Origin: Apium graveolens
Lineage: Eukaryota > Streptophyta > Magnoliopsida > Apiales > Apiaceae
Reading direction: 5' to 3'
Assembly: GCF_009905375.1 (NCBI RefSeq)
Contig: NC_133653.1
Location: forward strand, 64,825,414 to 64,889,413
Length of the DNA stretch: 64,000 nt
The position numbers and the translations under genes are program-made. The notes under the pieces were generated by a model. That model ran no database searches and was not told the DNA's origin. It saw nothing but the letters and a program-made list of their open reading frames with translations. Below are positions 11,182-20,452 of this stretch, one piece after another (within the stretch, counting starts at the first letter, position 1; each line of letters starts with the position of its first letter).

Positions 11182-12323
11182 TTGAAGCTTATGTGCAAGA
11201 GCCAAGCAGTTTCTATCAAGACCTTGGAAAATAAAATTGGGCAAATTGCCAGTGCCTTGCTAAATCGTCATCCTGGTACACTGCCTTGTGACACTGAAGT
11301 GCAAGGAAAGAAGGAAGCTAAGGAGCAGGTAAAGGAAATCACTTTGAGGTCTGGAAAGGTTGCTAATCCCGAACAAACTTAAGAGTTGACTGAAAAAGCT
11401 GGAGCTGAGAAAGAAGTAGAGCAGCAGGATGAAGAAGTGGAACCAAGGAAGACTACTGTTGAGCACACTCCTCCTGAGGGTAATACAGGGGAGAAACAGA
11501 TCTATCCTCCACCGCCTTTTTCTAAGAGGCTGCAGAAGAAAAAGTTGGACAAGCAATTCGAGAAGTTCCTGGAGGTATTCAAGAAACTTCATATCAACAT
11601 ACCTTTCGCTGAGGCTCTCGAGCAGATGCCTAGTTATGCAAAGTTTATGAAAGGTATTCTCTCACGGAAGGTGAAGCTAGATGATCAAGAGATTGTCGCT
11701 CTCACAGAGGAATGCAGTGATGTGTTGTAGCAGAAGTTGCCTCCGAAGCTTAAAGATCCAGGAAGCTTCACTATTCTATATACTATTAGAAAAGTATCTT
11801 TCGACAAATGCTTGTGTGACTTAGGAGCTATCATCAATCTGATGCCTTTGTCAATTTTCAAGAAATTGGACTTACCTGATCCCAAACCAACTTACATGAC
11901 CTTGCAATTGGCCAACCGTCTATTACATATTCGAGAGGTATTGTGGAGGATGTCTTGGTCAAGGTGGATAAACTCATCTTCCCTGCTGATTTTGTCATTC
12001 TTGATTTCGGGGAGGATAAGAAGATTCTCATAATCTTGGAAAGGTCTTTCTTGGCAACTGGTAGAACTTTGATTGATGTACAGAAGGGCGAGCTTACAAT
12101 GCGAGTGTTGGATCGTGATGTGACTTTCAATATGTTCAACGCTATGAAATTTCCTACTGATAATGAGGAGTGCTTAAAATTCGAGTTAGTCGATTCGGTG
12201 GTCACATCGGAACTTGATCAAATGCTAAGGTCTGATGCCTTAGAAAAATCCTTGTTGGGAAATTCAGATAATGAAGATGACGAAGGTGATGAGCAACTGC
12301 AGTATTTGAATGCTTCTCCATGA
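11182..12323 (+). pseudogene. gag-pol: Element B gag C-terminus and protease region
   Basis: The frame runs on through LENKIGQIASALLNRHPGTL and a Lys/Glu-rich linker, then stops at 11380-11382 (TAA) and 11728-11730 (TAG). Between these the segment RLQKKKLDKQFEKFLEVF and PSYAKFMKGILSRK is the conserved Athila-type stretch before protease. The protease active site reads CDLGAIINLMPLS (about 11815-11850); the Athila family normally has DLGAS at this point. A frameshift near 11935 leads into MEDVLVKVDKLIFPADFVILD, LATGRTLIDVQKGEL and a Ser/Asp/Glu-rich tail ending at a TGA (12321-12323). Confidence 0.85.
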
Positions 12324-13883
12324 AAAAGGAAGATCGATATGCCTTTTGAATCTCTTGGAATGGATGAATTGAACAAAGCTCCTAAATGCCTCAAGCCTTC
12401 TATTGAGGAAGCTCTCACTCTTGAGCTTAAGCCTTTACCTAAACATTTGAGGTATGTTTTTTTAGGTGATGCATCTACTCTACCTGTTATTATTGCATCT
12501 GACCTTTCAGGTAGCGATTAGGAAAAACTTTTGAGACTTCTGAGAGAGTTCAAATCGGCAATTGGATGGACTATAACATATATCAAGGGATTCATCCCTT
12601 CTTACTGAATGCATAAAATTCTACTAGAAGAAGGTAGCAAACTTACAGTCGAGCAGCAAATAAGACTTAATCCAATCATGAAGAAAGTAGTAAAGAAGGA
12701 AATTCTGAAGTGGCTAGATGTAGGGATCATTTATTCTATCTTTGACAGTTCATTGGTAAGCCCGGTTCAATGTGTACCAAAGAAAGGTGGTATCACTGTC
12801 GTAGCAAATGAGAAGAATGAGCTTATTCCTACATGGATAGTCACGGGTTGGAGAGTCTGTATGGACTACATGAAGCTAAACAAGGCCACTAGGAAGGATC
12901 ACTTTCCCTTACCCTTCATTGATCAGATGCTTGACAGGTTGGCTGGTCATGAGTACTATTGTCTTCTGGATGGTTATTCAGGTTATAATCAGATTTGTAT
13001 CACTCCAGAAGATCAGGAGAGAACTACCTTCACTTGTCCATTCGGTACGTTCGCCTTTAGACGAGTTTCTTTTGGTCTGTGTGGTGCACCAGCCAAATTT
13101 CAACGATGTATGATGGCCATCTTTTCTAGACATGATTGGCCAGAATGTGGAAGTATTCATGGATGACTTCTCAATCTTTGGCGATTCTTTTGATTAATGC
13201 TTGCAAAATATCGGGCATATTCTCAAGAGGTGCGTTGAAACCAATTTAGTTCTCAATTGGGAGAAATGTCACTATATGGTGCGTCAAGGCATAATTCTTG
13301 GGCACAAAGTTTCTAGTAAGGGTCTTGAGGTGGATAAGGCCAAGGTGGGGATCATTGAGAATCTTCCCCCACCTATTTTTGTCAAGGGAATTCGCAGTTT
13401 TCTTGGTCACACGGGTTTCTAAAGGCGTTTCATTAAGGACTTCTCAAAAATTTCAAAGCCATTGTGTAGTTTACTAAATAAATATGTTCCTTTTAAATTT
13501 GATGACGAGTTCCTTGCAGTGTTTGAGACATTGAAGAAGAGTCTAATCATGGCACCTGTCATAACCGCACCAGATTGGAATGAACCTTTTGAGATGATGT
13601 GCGATGCAAGTGATTATACAGTTGGAGCAGTTCTTAGGTAGAGGAAGAACAACATATTTCATGTGGTCTACTATGCTAGTAAGACCCTCAACGGTGCTCA
13701 ACTGAATTATACTACTACGGAGAAAGAACTTTTAGCTATTGTCTACAATTTTGAGAAATTTCGATATTATCTACTTGGGACTATGGTGACAGTGTTCACT
13801 GATCACGCTACAATTCGGTATCTCGTCTCGAAGAAGGACTCGAAGCCTAGATTGATTCGATGGGTTCTTTTGCTCCAAGAATT
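12324..13883 (+). pseudogene. gag-pol: Element B reverse transcriptase and RNase H, cut by element C
   Basis: The frame opens with PFESLGMDEL and the PKHLRYVFLGD phrase that precedes RT, then has stops at 12519-12521 and 12606-12608. RT motifs: SPVQCVPKKGG, WRVCMDYMKLNKATRKDHFPLP, LLDGYSGYNQI, FTCPFGTFAFRRVSFGL and CMMAIFS. A one-base insertion near 13130 shifts the frame just before the catalytic VFMDDFSIFG (about 13152-13181). After a TAA the frame continues through LGHKVSSKGLEVDKAKV, SFLGHTGF and the RNase H phrases [26 protein letters not shown] and [10 protein letters not shown]. It breaks off at LLQEF, where the LTR of C begins. Confidence 0.88.
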
Positions 13884-14782
13884 TGTGTGCCCTCAATCTC
13901 GGGGTTAGGAAATGAGGACCCACACATCTTTAATCTACTAATTAAATAAGCTTAAACCCTGATTAGCTACTAACAGGATCAAACAGGATAATGTATGAGA
14001 CAAGATTACAACTACCAATCATAAAATATAACTTACAACTCCAAAATAAAACCAAATATACATAGTCAATCCCGGCTTGGAACCGACAGATAACCCATTG
14101 TATCTTTACAACTCTCTGTCTAAACGCTTGCTCACTTAAAAACTTTACTACCTGCTCTGGCAACCGGAAGCCCTCAACACGATAGGGACCACTAGGTACG
14201 CTCTTACGAGCAGTGCGCCTAAGCATGGCCATCTTCTTGCTTAACTGCCATGGTTAGATTAAAATAAAACATATGAGTATAAAACTCAGCAAGTAACTAA
14301 ACAACAGTTCTACAATATAAAATCCCCAATATGCTTTACTAATCTCAGGGAATTCTACTTTATCAGTTCTAGGTGGCAGATAGTTATATAAGGGGTTATG
14401 AAGAAAATTTTGGGCTTTCAAGGAACAAGGCTCAAAGCAGGGTGAAAGCCGACATTCATCACAAATCATTAAAGGATCAAAACAGATCTTTCAAGTGGAA
14501 AGCGACAAATCTTTTCATTATAAGGAATCAATTATATGATCAATAGAATCAAAAATCAGGGTTCACAAGCTTTTAAGCTCCACAATATCACAATCAAAAC
14601 AATAAAAATCTTTTTCATTTTCAAAGAATCAATTACTGAATAGGAAATTTCAATTCCTTTTATAATCATTATGGAACCGTTGATTGGACACTTTATCTTT
14701 CATTTCATAATAATACGGGTGATCAGCCCGTAACGACCTCCATCCGGTCTTTAAGGTACCAATGGCATAATTTCAGCCTTAA

Positions 14783-14840
14783 ACTGGACTAGCCCCGCTA
14801 GCCTCTTACTATGACTGGACTAGTCCCACTAGCCTCTTAC
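14783..14840. repeat. 31-bp tandem duplication in element C LTR
   Basis: ACTGGACTAGCCCCGCTAGC and its continuation are followed at once by a second copy with two changes. The same pair is present in the other LTR copy (about 36961-37020), so the duplication predates the insertion of C. Confidence 0.85.
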
Positions 14841-16993
14841 GTCTCAATCCAATCCATCAGGAATTCATTTGGAAAACCTTGAGTTGGAAAAAGGTAGGAT
14901 TACTAAATTCATTTTACATTTACCGAGAATATGAAATCATTCGCACTTTTTCAAGTCGAAACTTATTCTTAAGTTCAATTTCAAGAATTCAAAGTTAAGG
15001 GAATGAATCAGGAATAAACAAAGTTCAATTCTAGGGATCTTGATCAATGATAACATGGTTCTCAAGTTAGGGAAATCAAAACCGCTTCAAGGATCAATAG
15101 GGAATAAGGTAAACAAGGGATGAAGCATCATTATAAGGCGTTCGTAAAGGTACTTACAGGGTTTATAACAGTTCATGATATAACAAAAAATTAGAACAGA
15201 AAAAAGAGTTACCAAAGGGGTTGGATCAATAAGCTTATCAATAACAATTTCCCAAGATCAAACACAGGGTATCTCAAATCAATAATAGGGGTTCATTACT
15301 TTAACAGTTCAATACTCTACATGGCATGAACAATATCCTCTATATAACCATTTACACAAGTAATTAGAGTTACTTGCCTGAATTCGCTATCCTGAAGGTT
15401 GAACTACTGCCACCTAGTAAACCTTTCTCTTTCCTAGCCTGAATTCCCTCACGCTCCGAATCTACAATCGAAAACCAAAACCTTAATTAGTTTCTTAACT
15501 CACGTTCCCAGAATGCTTAACTTTCCCCTTAAACGTAATACCCTAAGGGTATGCATATATATATAATCTTACCATAAACACATATACGCATATACCAGCA
15601 CTCGCATATCCAAACCAAATAGACTTCGGATCACGTATTGCAATACAAATATGACATATAACATTTAATCCTTGTGTATTAAACTCTATACTCGAGTTAT
15701 CATATCAATACATAAGCTCGTATCAAAATGACTCAAAAACCTTCTTTTTATATCACTTAATTCGAACCAAACAAGCAAATAATCCACATTAATCTTAAAA
15801 ATCTCACATGCATCCACTTTAGCATCAAATCATTCATTTTTATAGCCATAAACCATTCGGATTTAACACAAAACACAAACAAAAGATCCAATGATCCTTT
15901 TACACTCTAATCTTGTCAATTACAACCTATATCTTAACATGCAATTCTTATTTCTTTCATATTTATCTCCAATTTATCATAGAAACACACAAGCAACACT
16001 TTAAGCACATAATCCATCAAAATTTCTATAAATCCAACTTATATTATTCAAAGTTTTCTAGAATCATCACATGTAACACCATAATTTGATATGCATGTAT
16101 AGGGATCATTATACTCTTTAGTTTATACCAAAATTTATCCTTTAAAACCATTTTCAAAGAAATTCGAAGCAAAATTAATCCCTCAAACCAAAACTCTTTA
16201 TAAGCTTGAATCGAAATCAAAAACCCATTTTTTAAAAGTAAAAATTCGAACTAAAAACTCTTTTAATCAAAATCAAAGATTCTTTGATTCTTAAATCTTA
16301 AGCACCTTAAGCAAATGACTACTCCTTTCCTTTTTACTCAAAAATTCGAACCAACTCTAGCACAAAACCAATCAAGTCACTTAAAACCAACTTAGTGCTA
16401 CCATTCATACTATCACACAATAAAAACCATCCTTTCCCCTTAATTTTTATAAAAATTCGAACCTAGCAAAGGTTCAAAACCAAAAGAAGCCTAAAACATT
16501 GACATGCAATAACTTTTAGGGACATGTATATGGATTCTTATGACATGCATACCATTTTAATCATCAAAACACCAAGATCACTTACTAATAGACCTTACAT
16601 ACAATCTTCTAAACATAACACTTCATTTACCAACAACACTTCAAGAAATCATCAAATATCAAATATGCAATTAGTATCTTACCAAGATCATACAATAGGA
16701 CTTGGAAAATCACACTTTGAAAGTCCACCGGTTCTCCTTGGATCATGGCCAGTGGTGGTCGAACTTAAGAGTGCCCATAATGGGTCTCCTCTTGAGTTTT
16801 AAACCATAAAATCACTTTAAACTTCTCTTATGATCATATATTAGGAAATCATATTTCCTTGAACACAACCATGGAGAATGAATTATGAAATCGACATAGA
16901 GACTTACATGCAAATGGTGGTTGAGTAGTATATCGAAAATAGAAACTATGGATGGTGAAATCTTTGAATTTAGATGAGTATTTGTTGTTGCAT

Positions 16994-17100
16994 GCAAGAG
17001 AGAGAAGAGAGATGGGGAGAGAGCCGAGAGAGAGTGATCGAGAGAGGGAGAAAGAAAGAGAGGGAGAGAGTGGTGCTCACGGGAAAGAAAAGAAAGAAGG
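16994..17100. repeat. GA-rich simple tract in element C LTR
   Basis: About 100 bp of imperfect GAGA repeats. On the element's coding strand this is a CT-rich tract, of the sort found just downstream of the transcription start in plant LTRs; the F LTR has a similar CTCTCTTCTCC stretch. I could not point to a convincing TATA box next to it. Confidence 0.8.
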
Positions 17101-18039
17101 GGGGGGATGAGCTTGTATTTGTATTAGGGGACAAGGGTAGTTTAGCAATTCACTAATCTTTTTCTTTGTTTGATTTACTCTTTCTTTTTACTCTAATAAA
17201 GTAGAAATGGAATATTAAATATATCTCTCTTGGAAATTTGAAATTTTTTGCAAATGACAATTTTAAGACGTAGATCTCGAAATTAGCTTTACAACCATTA
17301 CTCATAATAAACTTTTGAGCGTACGGTTGATTTTATATGATTTTTACAAATTTATGCTAATAATAGCATTTTAACATATAAAAATCATTTTAAAATGCAA
17401 CCATCATGAAATAAATCCGTCTATCATTTTTAGAAAGTCTCTAGGACTATTTCAAAGATAACAAAACAAATCTAATGCCTTTACCTTACTCAGATAATTT
17501 TATAAAAAATGTGCAAAGGTTAAATAAACCTTATTTAAATCAAATAATTCCCTTAAAAATATCAACAGATCACGTAATCACGCATACAGACAAGCAAGCA
17601 CGTATACTCACACATCACAACTTATGTCTGATCATAAAAATTTCCCTTTTTATCATTATTCCTCTTTTCGCGTACCGGGTCACGTTCTGCCTGACGGCCC
17701 GACGCTCAGCGTTTCAGTTACGCTTCAAAATATCATTACCGACCGACACGTCACTAGAATGCAATACTTTAATTAAACATTCATTTCACATAATAACACA
17801 TATTTCACATTTTAAATACTTTAATCCCTTTTTAGGACGGGTTCTGTTCTCCCTGACGGCCCGACAACACAGCTTAACTCCTAAGCGGACTCTTTAAATT
17901 GGAACGCGTCTATCTACGCTCCCAGATACTAATATATAATAAAGATAATTAATTATCACTTAATCACATATTTTATAATCACGGCACATAAATCATACTT
18001 TATTTACTTAATTACGTCACAAAATTCTCAATCGTCACA

Positions 18040-18059
18040 ATCTACCCTCCTTAAAAGGA
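18040..18059 (-). promoter_or_regulatory. Element C polypurine tract
   Basis: On the minus strand AAGGAGGGTAGAT directly precedes the LTR start TGTGACG, in the same relation as in element A. Confidence 0.75.
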
Positions 18060-18079
18060 TTCTGTCCCCAAAATCTAGT

Positions 18080-18336
18080 CTAAGCAAATAGATGGGGATA
18101 CTTTTCTTTCATTTTACTTTCTAATTCCCAAGTTGATTCTTCCACTATTGGATTTCTCCACAACACTCTGACTAGAGGTATAACTTTATTTCTAATTGTC
18201 CTCTGTTTTCGGTCTAAGATTCGAACTGGTTATTCCACATAAGACAAATCTGGTTGAATTTCCACTTGTTCCAACTCGATCACATGGCTCGTATCAGCAT
18301 TATACTTCTTTAGAAGAAACACATGAAATATATTAT
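18080..18336 (-). pseudogene. gag-pol: Element C pol C-terminus (chromodomain-like tail), separated by D
   Basis: Reading on the minus strand, the segment continues the integrase end cut at 30522 by element D. It shows VRILDRK, RTIRNKVIPLVRVLW and ESTWELESKM ending in YPHLFA and a TAG at 18082-18080. This is the same tail as in element A (ESTWELED, RYPHLFSN). One in-frame stop lies in the middle. Together with 30527-30707 it completes the C pol gene, and the break point carries D's ATTAT duplication on both sides. Confidence 0.87.
18332..18336. repeat. Target site duplication of element D (ATTAT), left copy
   Basis: ATTAT directly before the D LTR, matched by ATTAT at 30522-30526 directly after the other D LTR. 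Confidence 0.93.
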
Positions 18337-19689
18337 TGTTAGGTCCCAATTTGTTTGTAGAAGGGGGGGTTGAATGCAAACAATACCGTTTAGTCGAATA
18401 AAATGCGGAATAAATTGTGAAACAAAATTCAAGTTAAATAAAACTTTTATTAAACTTGAAAGATGTTACAACTACGGTATCGGTTACAAGGGATTAATCT
18501 CAAATCAATTATTACAAATCTAGAATAAATTCGACATGAACTTTTTCTATTTTTGTAATTAAAAGATCAAATGCTAAATGCGATTTGAGATTAAGTTCTA
18601 GGGATTTTAATCCGCTAGATTGATACACAAGAACAAGATAAGTATTTCTAGTTGATTGGATTTAACTTTACAATCTAGAAATTGATCTTGAAGTTGCAGA
18701 TGAGATGAAATATTTTTCTGCTCCTTTTTCTTTTGTTCTTAAGTTTTTGTTCTGGTTTTTCTCGATAGTGAAATAATAGACTTCTGCTCCTTTTTATCAA
18801 ACAACCGAATGTAAACATGTACTGGCATGACAATCTCTTTGGCCAGCAAGACTTTCGGTATGACAAAATTTACAACTAGCAAGACAATTAAAATGAGCTA
18901 GCAAGACTTTCGGTATGACTATTGATTGTCATACCGATTGTCATATTAGTTCAAATAAATTGTCTTGCTGAATTAATAACAGATTTTAATCTAAACAGAA
19001 ATTCTAATAAGACAATTAAATGTATTGGCATGACTTTCAGTATGACTATCAATTGTCATACCGATTGTCATACTAGTTCAAATGAATTGTCTTGCTGAAT
19101 TTAAGCAGATTTTAAACCAATTAAAATCTTGTAAATCCTTAATATTAATTCTAAATTAATTAATCAATTTAATTCAATTAATCAATAAATTAATCTTTGC
19201 AGATATAATTTATTTTCTTAATTAAATTATATGACTTAATTAATTAATAGAGAATTAATACTAACCCTGAGCAGCATCCATTCTTCTGACAATCTTCTGA
19301 AAGTCACTGAGACTTATGAATCAATTCCGCCACTTCAATGCTAACACTCGATGTACTGTCTGGTTCATGAGTGACTAACTTCCGTGACGTTTCTTCATGT
19401 CTTGACTTTGATATTCTGATTGAATCATTGTAATAAATGATACCCTGACGAGATCTCTGTCACTTGATTAAATCCACGATCTTGATTTATATCACTGAGG
19501 CATGATCAAATTCTTGAACTTCTTCCAGTGAATCTTCAAGTCTGCAGATGAACAATGTTTCTTTATTCTTTGACAGATGTTACTTTGTGAGATATCTCTG
19601 ATGATAGATCCACTATTTACTTATTACATTCTTATTTGAGTTGAGTTAAATACTCGAATAAACGAGTAGGCTATGACATATGCCTTTCA
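18337..19689 (-). repeat. Element D 3' LTR (1353 bp)
   Basis: On the plus strand it runs TGTTAGGTCCC to GCCTTTCA. It is nearly identical to 29169-30521. It contains a run of direct and inverted GGTATGAC / GTCATACC copies at 18821-19096. Confidence 0.95.
18821..19096. repeat. Palindrome cluster in element D 3' LTR
   Basis: At least ten copies of TGGYATGACAAT, AGCAAGACAAT or their complements (ATTGTCATACC, ATTGTCTTGC) lie in 276 bp, repeatedly forming ATTGTCATACCGATTGTCAT head-to-tail pairs facing an inverted copy. The other LTR has the same array at about 29653-29930, and a related array lies at 23841-24173. Confidence 0.9.
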
Positions 19690-19700
19690 ATCTCCCCCTA
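19690..19700 (-). promoter_or_regulatory. Element D polypurine tract
   Basis: On the minus strand TAGGGGGAGAT directly precedes the 3' LTR start TGAAAGGC. Element E has TTGGGGGAGAT at the same place. 19701-19951, between this and ORF3, is AT-rich untranslated sequence with no other feature I can see. Confidence 0.88.
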
Positions 19701-19951
19701 TTTGCTTGTTAGACAATAACAACAAATACCTAGAGGATAACTCAACTAACAAATAAGAAAAAGATATAAACAGTAATGTAAAGTAAATAGCAGAAAAGTT
19801 CTGGATTATATTTAACATTTTCCAGATTCCAAATGAAATTTACAAGTGAATACAAGATAGATGTTCCTCTAGCCTGAACATATAACTACATTAGACTATC
19901 TTGATTCATAAAGCTCTAATCATATTACATTGAGTTTTGAGCTAATTGACT

Positions 19952-20452
19952 TCAGTTGTCTTCTCTTCTGACTTCACCTTCTTCTAAATCTTGAAGCAAT
20001 TCCTTGTCAAAGACACGATCCTTTTCTGAAGTGAAGCTTGCTGGTCTGACTGGTTGAACTCCAACTGACTTCAGCTTATTCTTGAGTTGATTGTACCTTT
20101 TAACATTCTTTTCACAATAAGCTTGAATCAAGTCAGCAGCTTGAGTCTTCAACATGGATGAATATCCAGCAGTTCTCAAATGATGTTCCATCCAGACCAG
20201 ATGCTTAGCTGAGTAGTCTTTAAGAGATTGAACATCTAGCTGACAGATTTGAAGACAATCAGACTTAAAGAATCTCACCTGATGAGGATTGTTGACCACT
20301 TGAGGACTAGCCCTGCTGGCAAACTCTTTAAGCCTTTCTCGAAGAACTTCATTCAATTCTGAGCTTCTTTTGACTTTGTTTAAAAGAACCCAAATCTCTG
20401 ACAAAGAACGATTCTCAAATAGATGAAGTGACACCTTGAATGATCCTTCACT
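19952..20452 (-). pseudogene. Element D ORF3, C-terminal part after an in-frame TAG
   Basis: This continues the frame of the upstream ORF3 after a single TAG (20455-20453), with the first Met at 20434. It is helix-rich: LSEIWVLLNKVKRSSELNEV, LRERLKEFASRA, DYSAKHLVWMEHHLRTAGYS, KNVKRYNQLKNKLKSV, and an acidic end (LQDLEEGEVRREDN). Its start aligns by eye with the segment of E ORF3 just before F (DGRVYHIRENAIPLKYFEEL). That points to one original protein of about 1130 residues rather than two genes. Function unknown. Confidence 0.75.

Larger units (their letters stand above)
9866..13883 (+). mobile_element. Element B: Athila-type Ty3 retrotransposon fragment (leader to RNase H)
   Basis: The interval between the end of A and the start of C carries a gag, protease, RT and RNase H of Athila type, broken throughout. 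Recognisable phrases include LRFFPFSLRDK, PHHGMPDWMIINCFYNGL, CELCAGAHETDQC, PSYAKFMKGILS, FPLPFIDQMLDRLAGHEYY and RRFIKDFSKI. A inserted in its leader and C in its RNase H, so its LTRs, its integrase and any later ORF lie outside the window. It is the oldest layer here by nesting order and has the most scattered frame breaks among the pol genes still readable end to end. Confidence 0.88.
13884..18039 (-). repeat. Element C 3' LTR (4.2 kb)
   Basis: On the plus strand it runs from TGTGTGCCCTCAAT (13884) to CAATCGTCACA (18039), so it has TG...CA ends; on the element's own strand it begins TGTGACGATTGAG right after the polypurine tract. Bases 13884-15985 align with 36050-38170, and about 15980-16240 align with 63751-64000. 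Length 4156 bp. It contains a 31-bp tandem duplication and a long GA tract. Small open frames within it (14232-13963 and 16524-16802) have no support as genes. Confidence 0.93.

Noticed and set aside
17475..17897. A 140-codon ORF in the C LTR
   Set aside because: Lies within the LTR, antisense to the element, with low-complexity composition and no domain.
18040..18336. A separate small fragment between two LTRs
   Set aside because: It is the end of C's pol, displaced by D; the ATTAT copies on both sides and the matching tail in element A show this.
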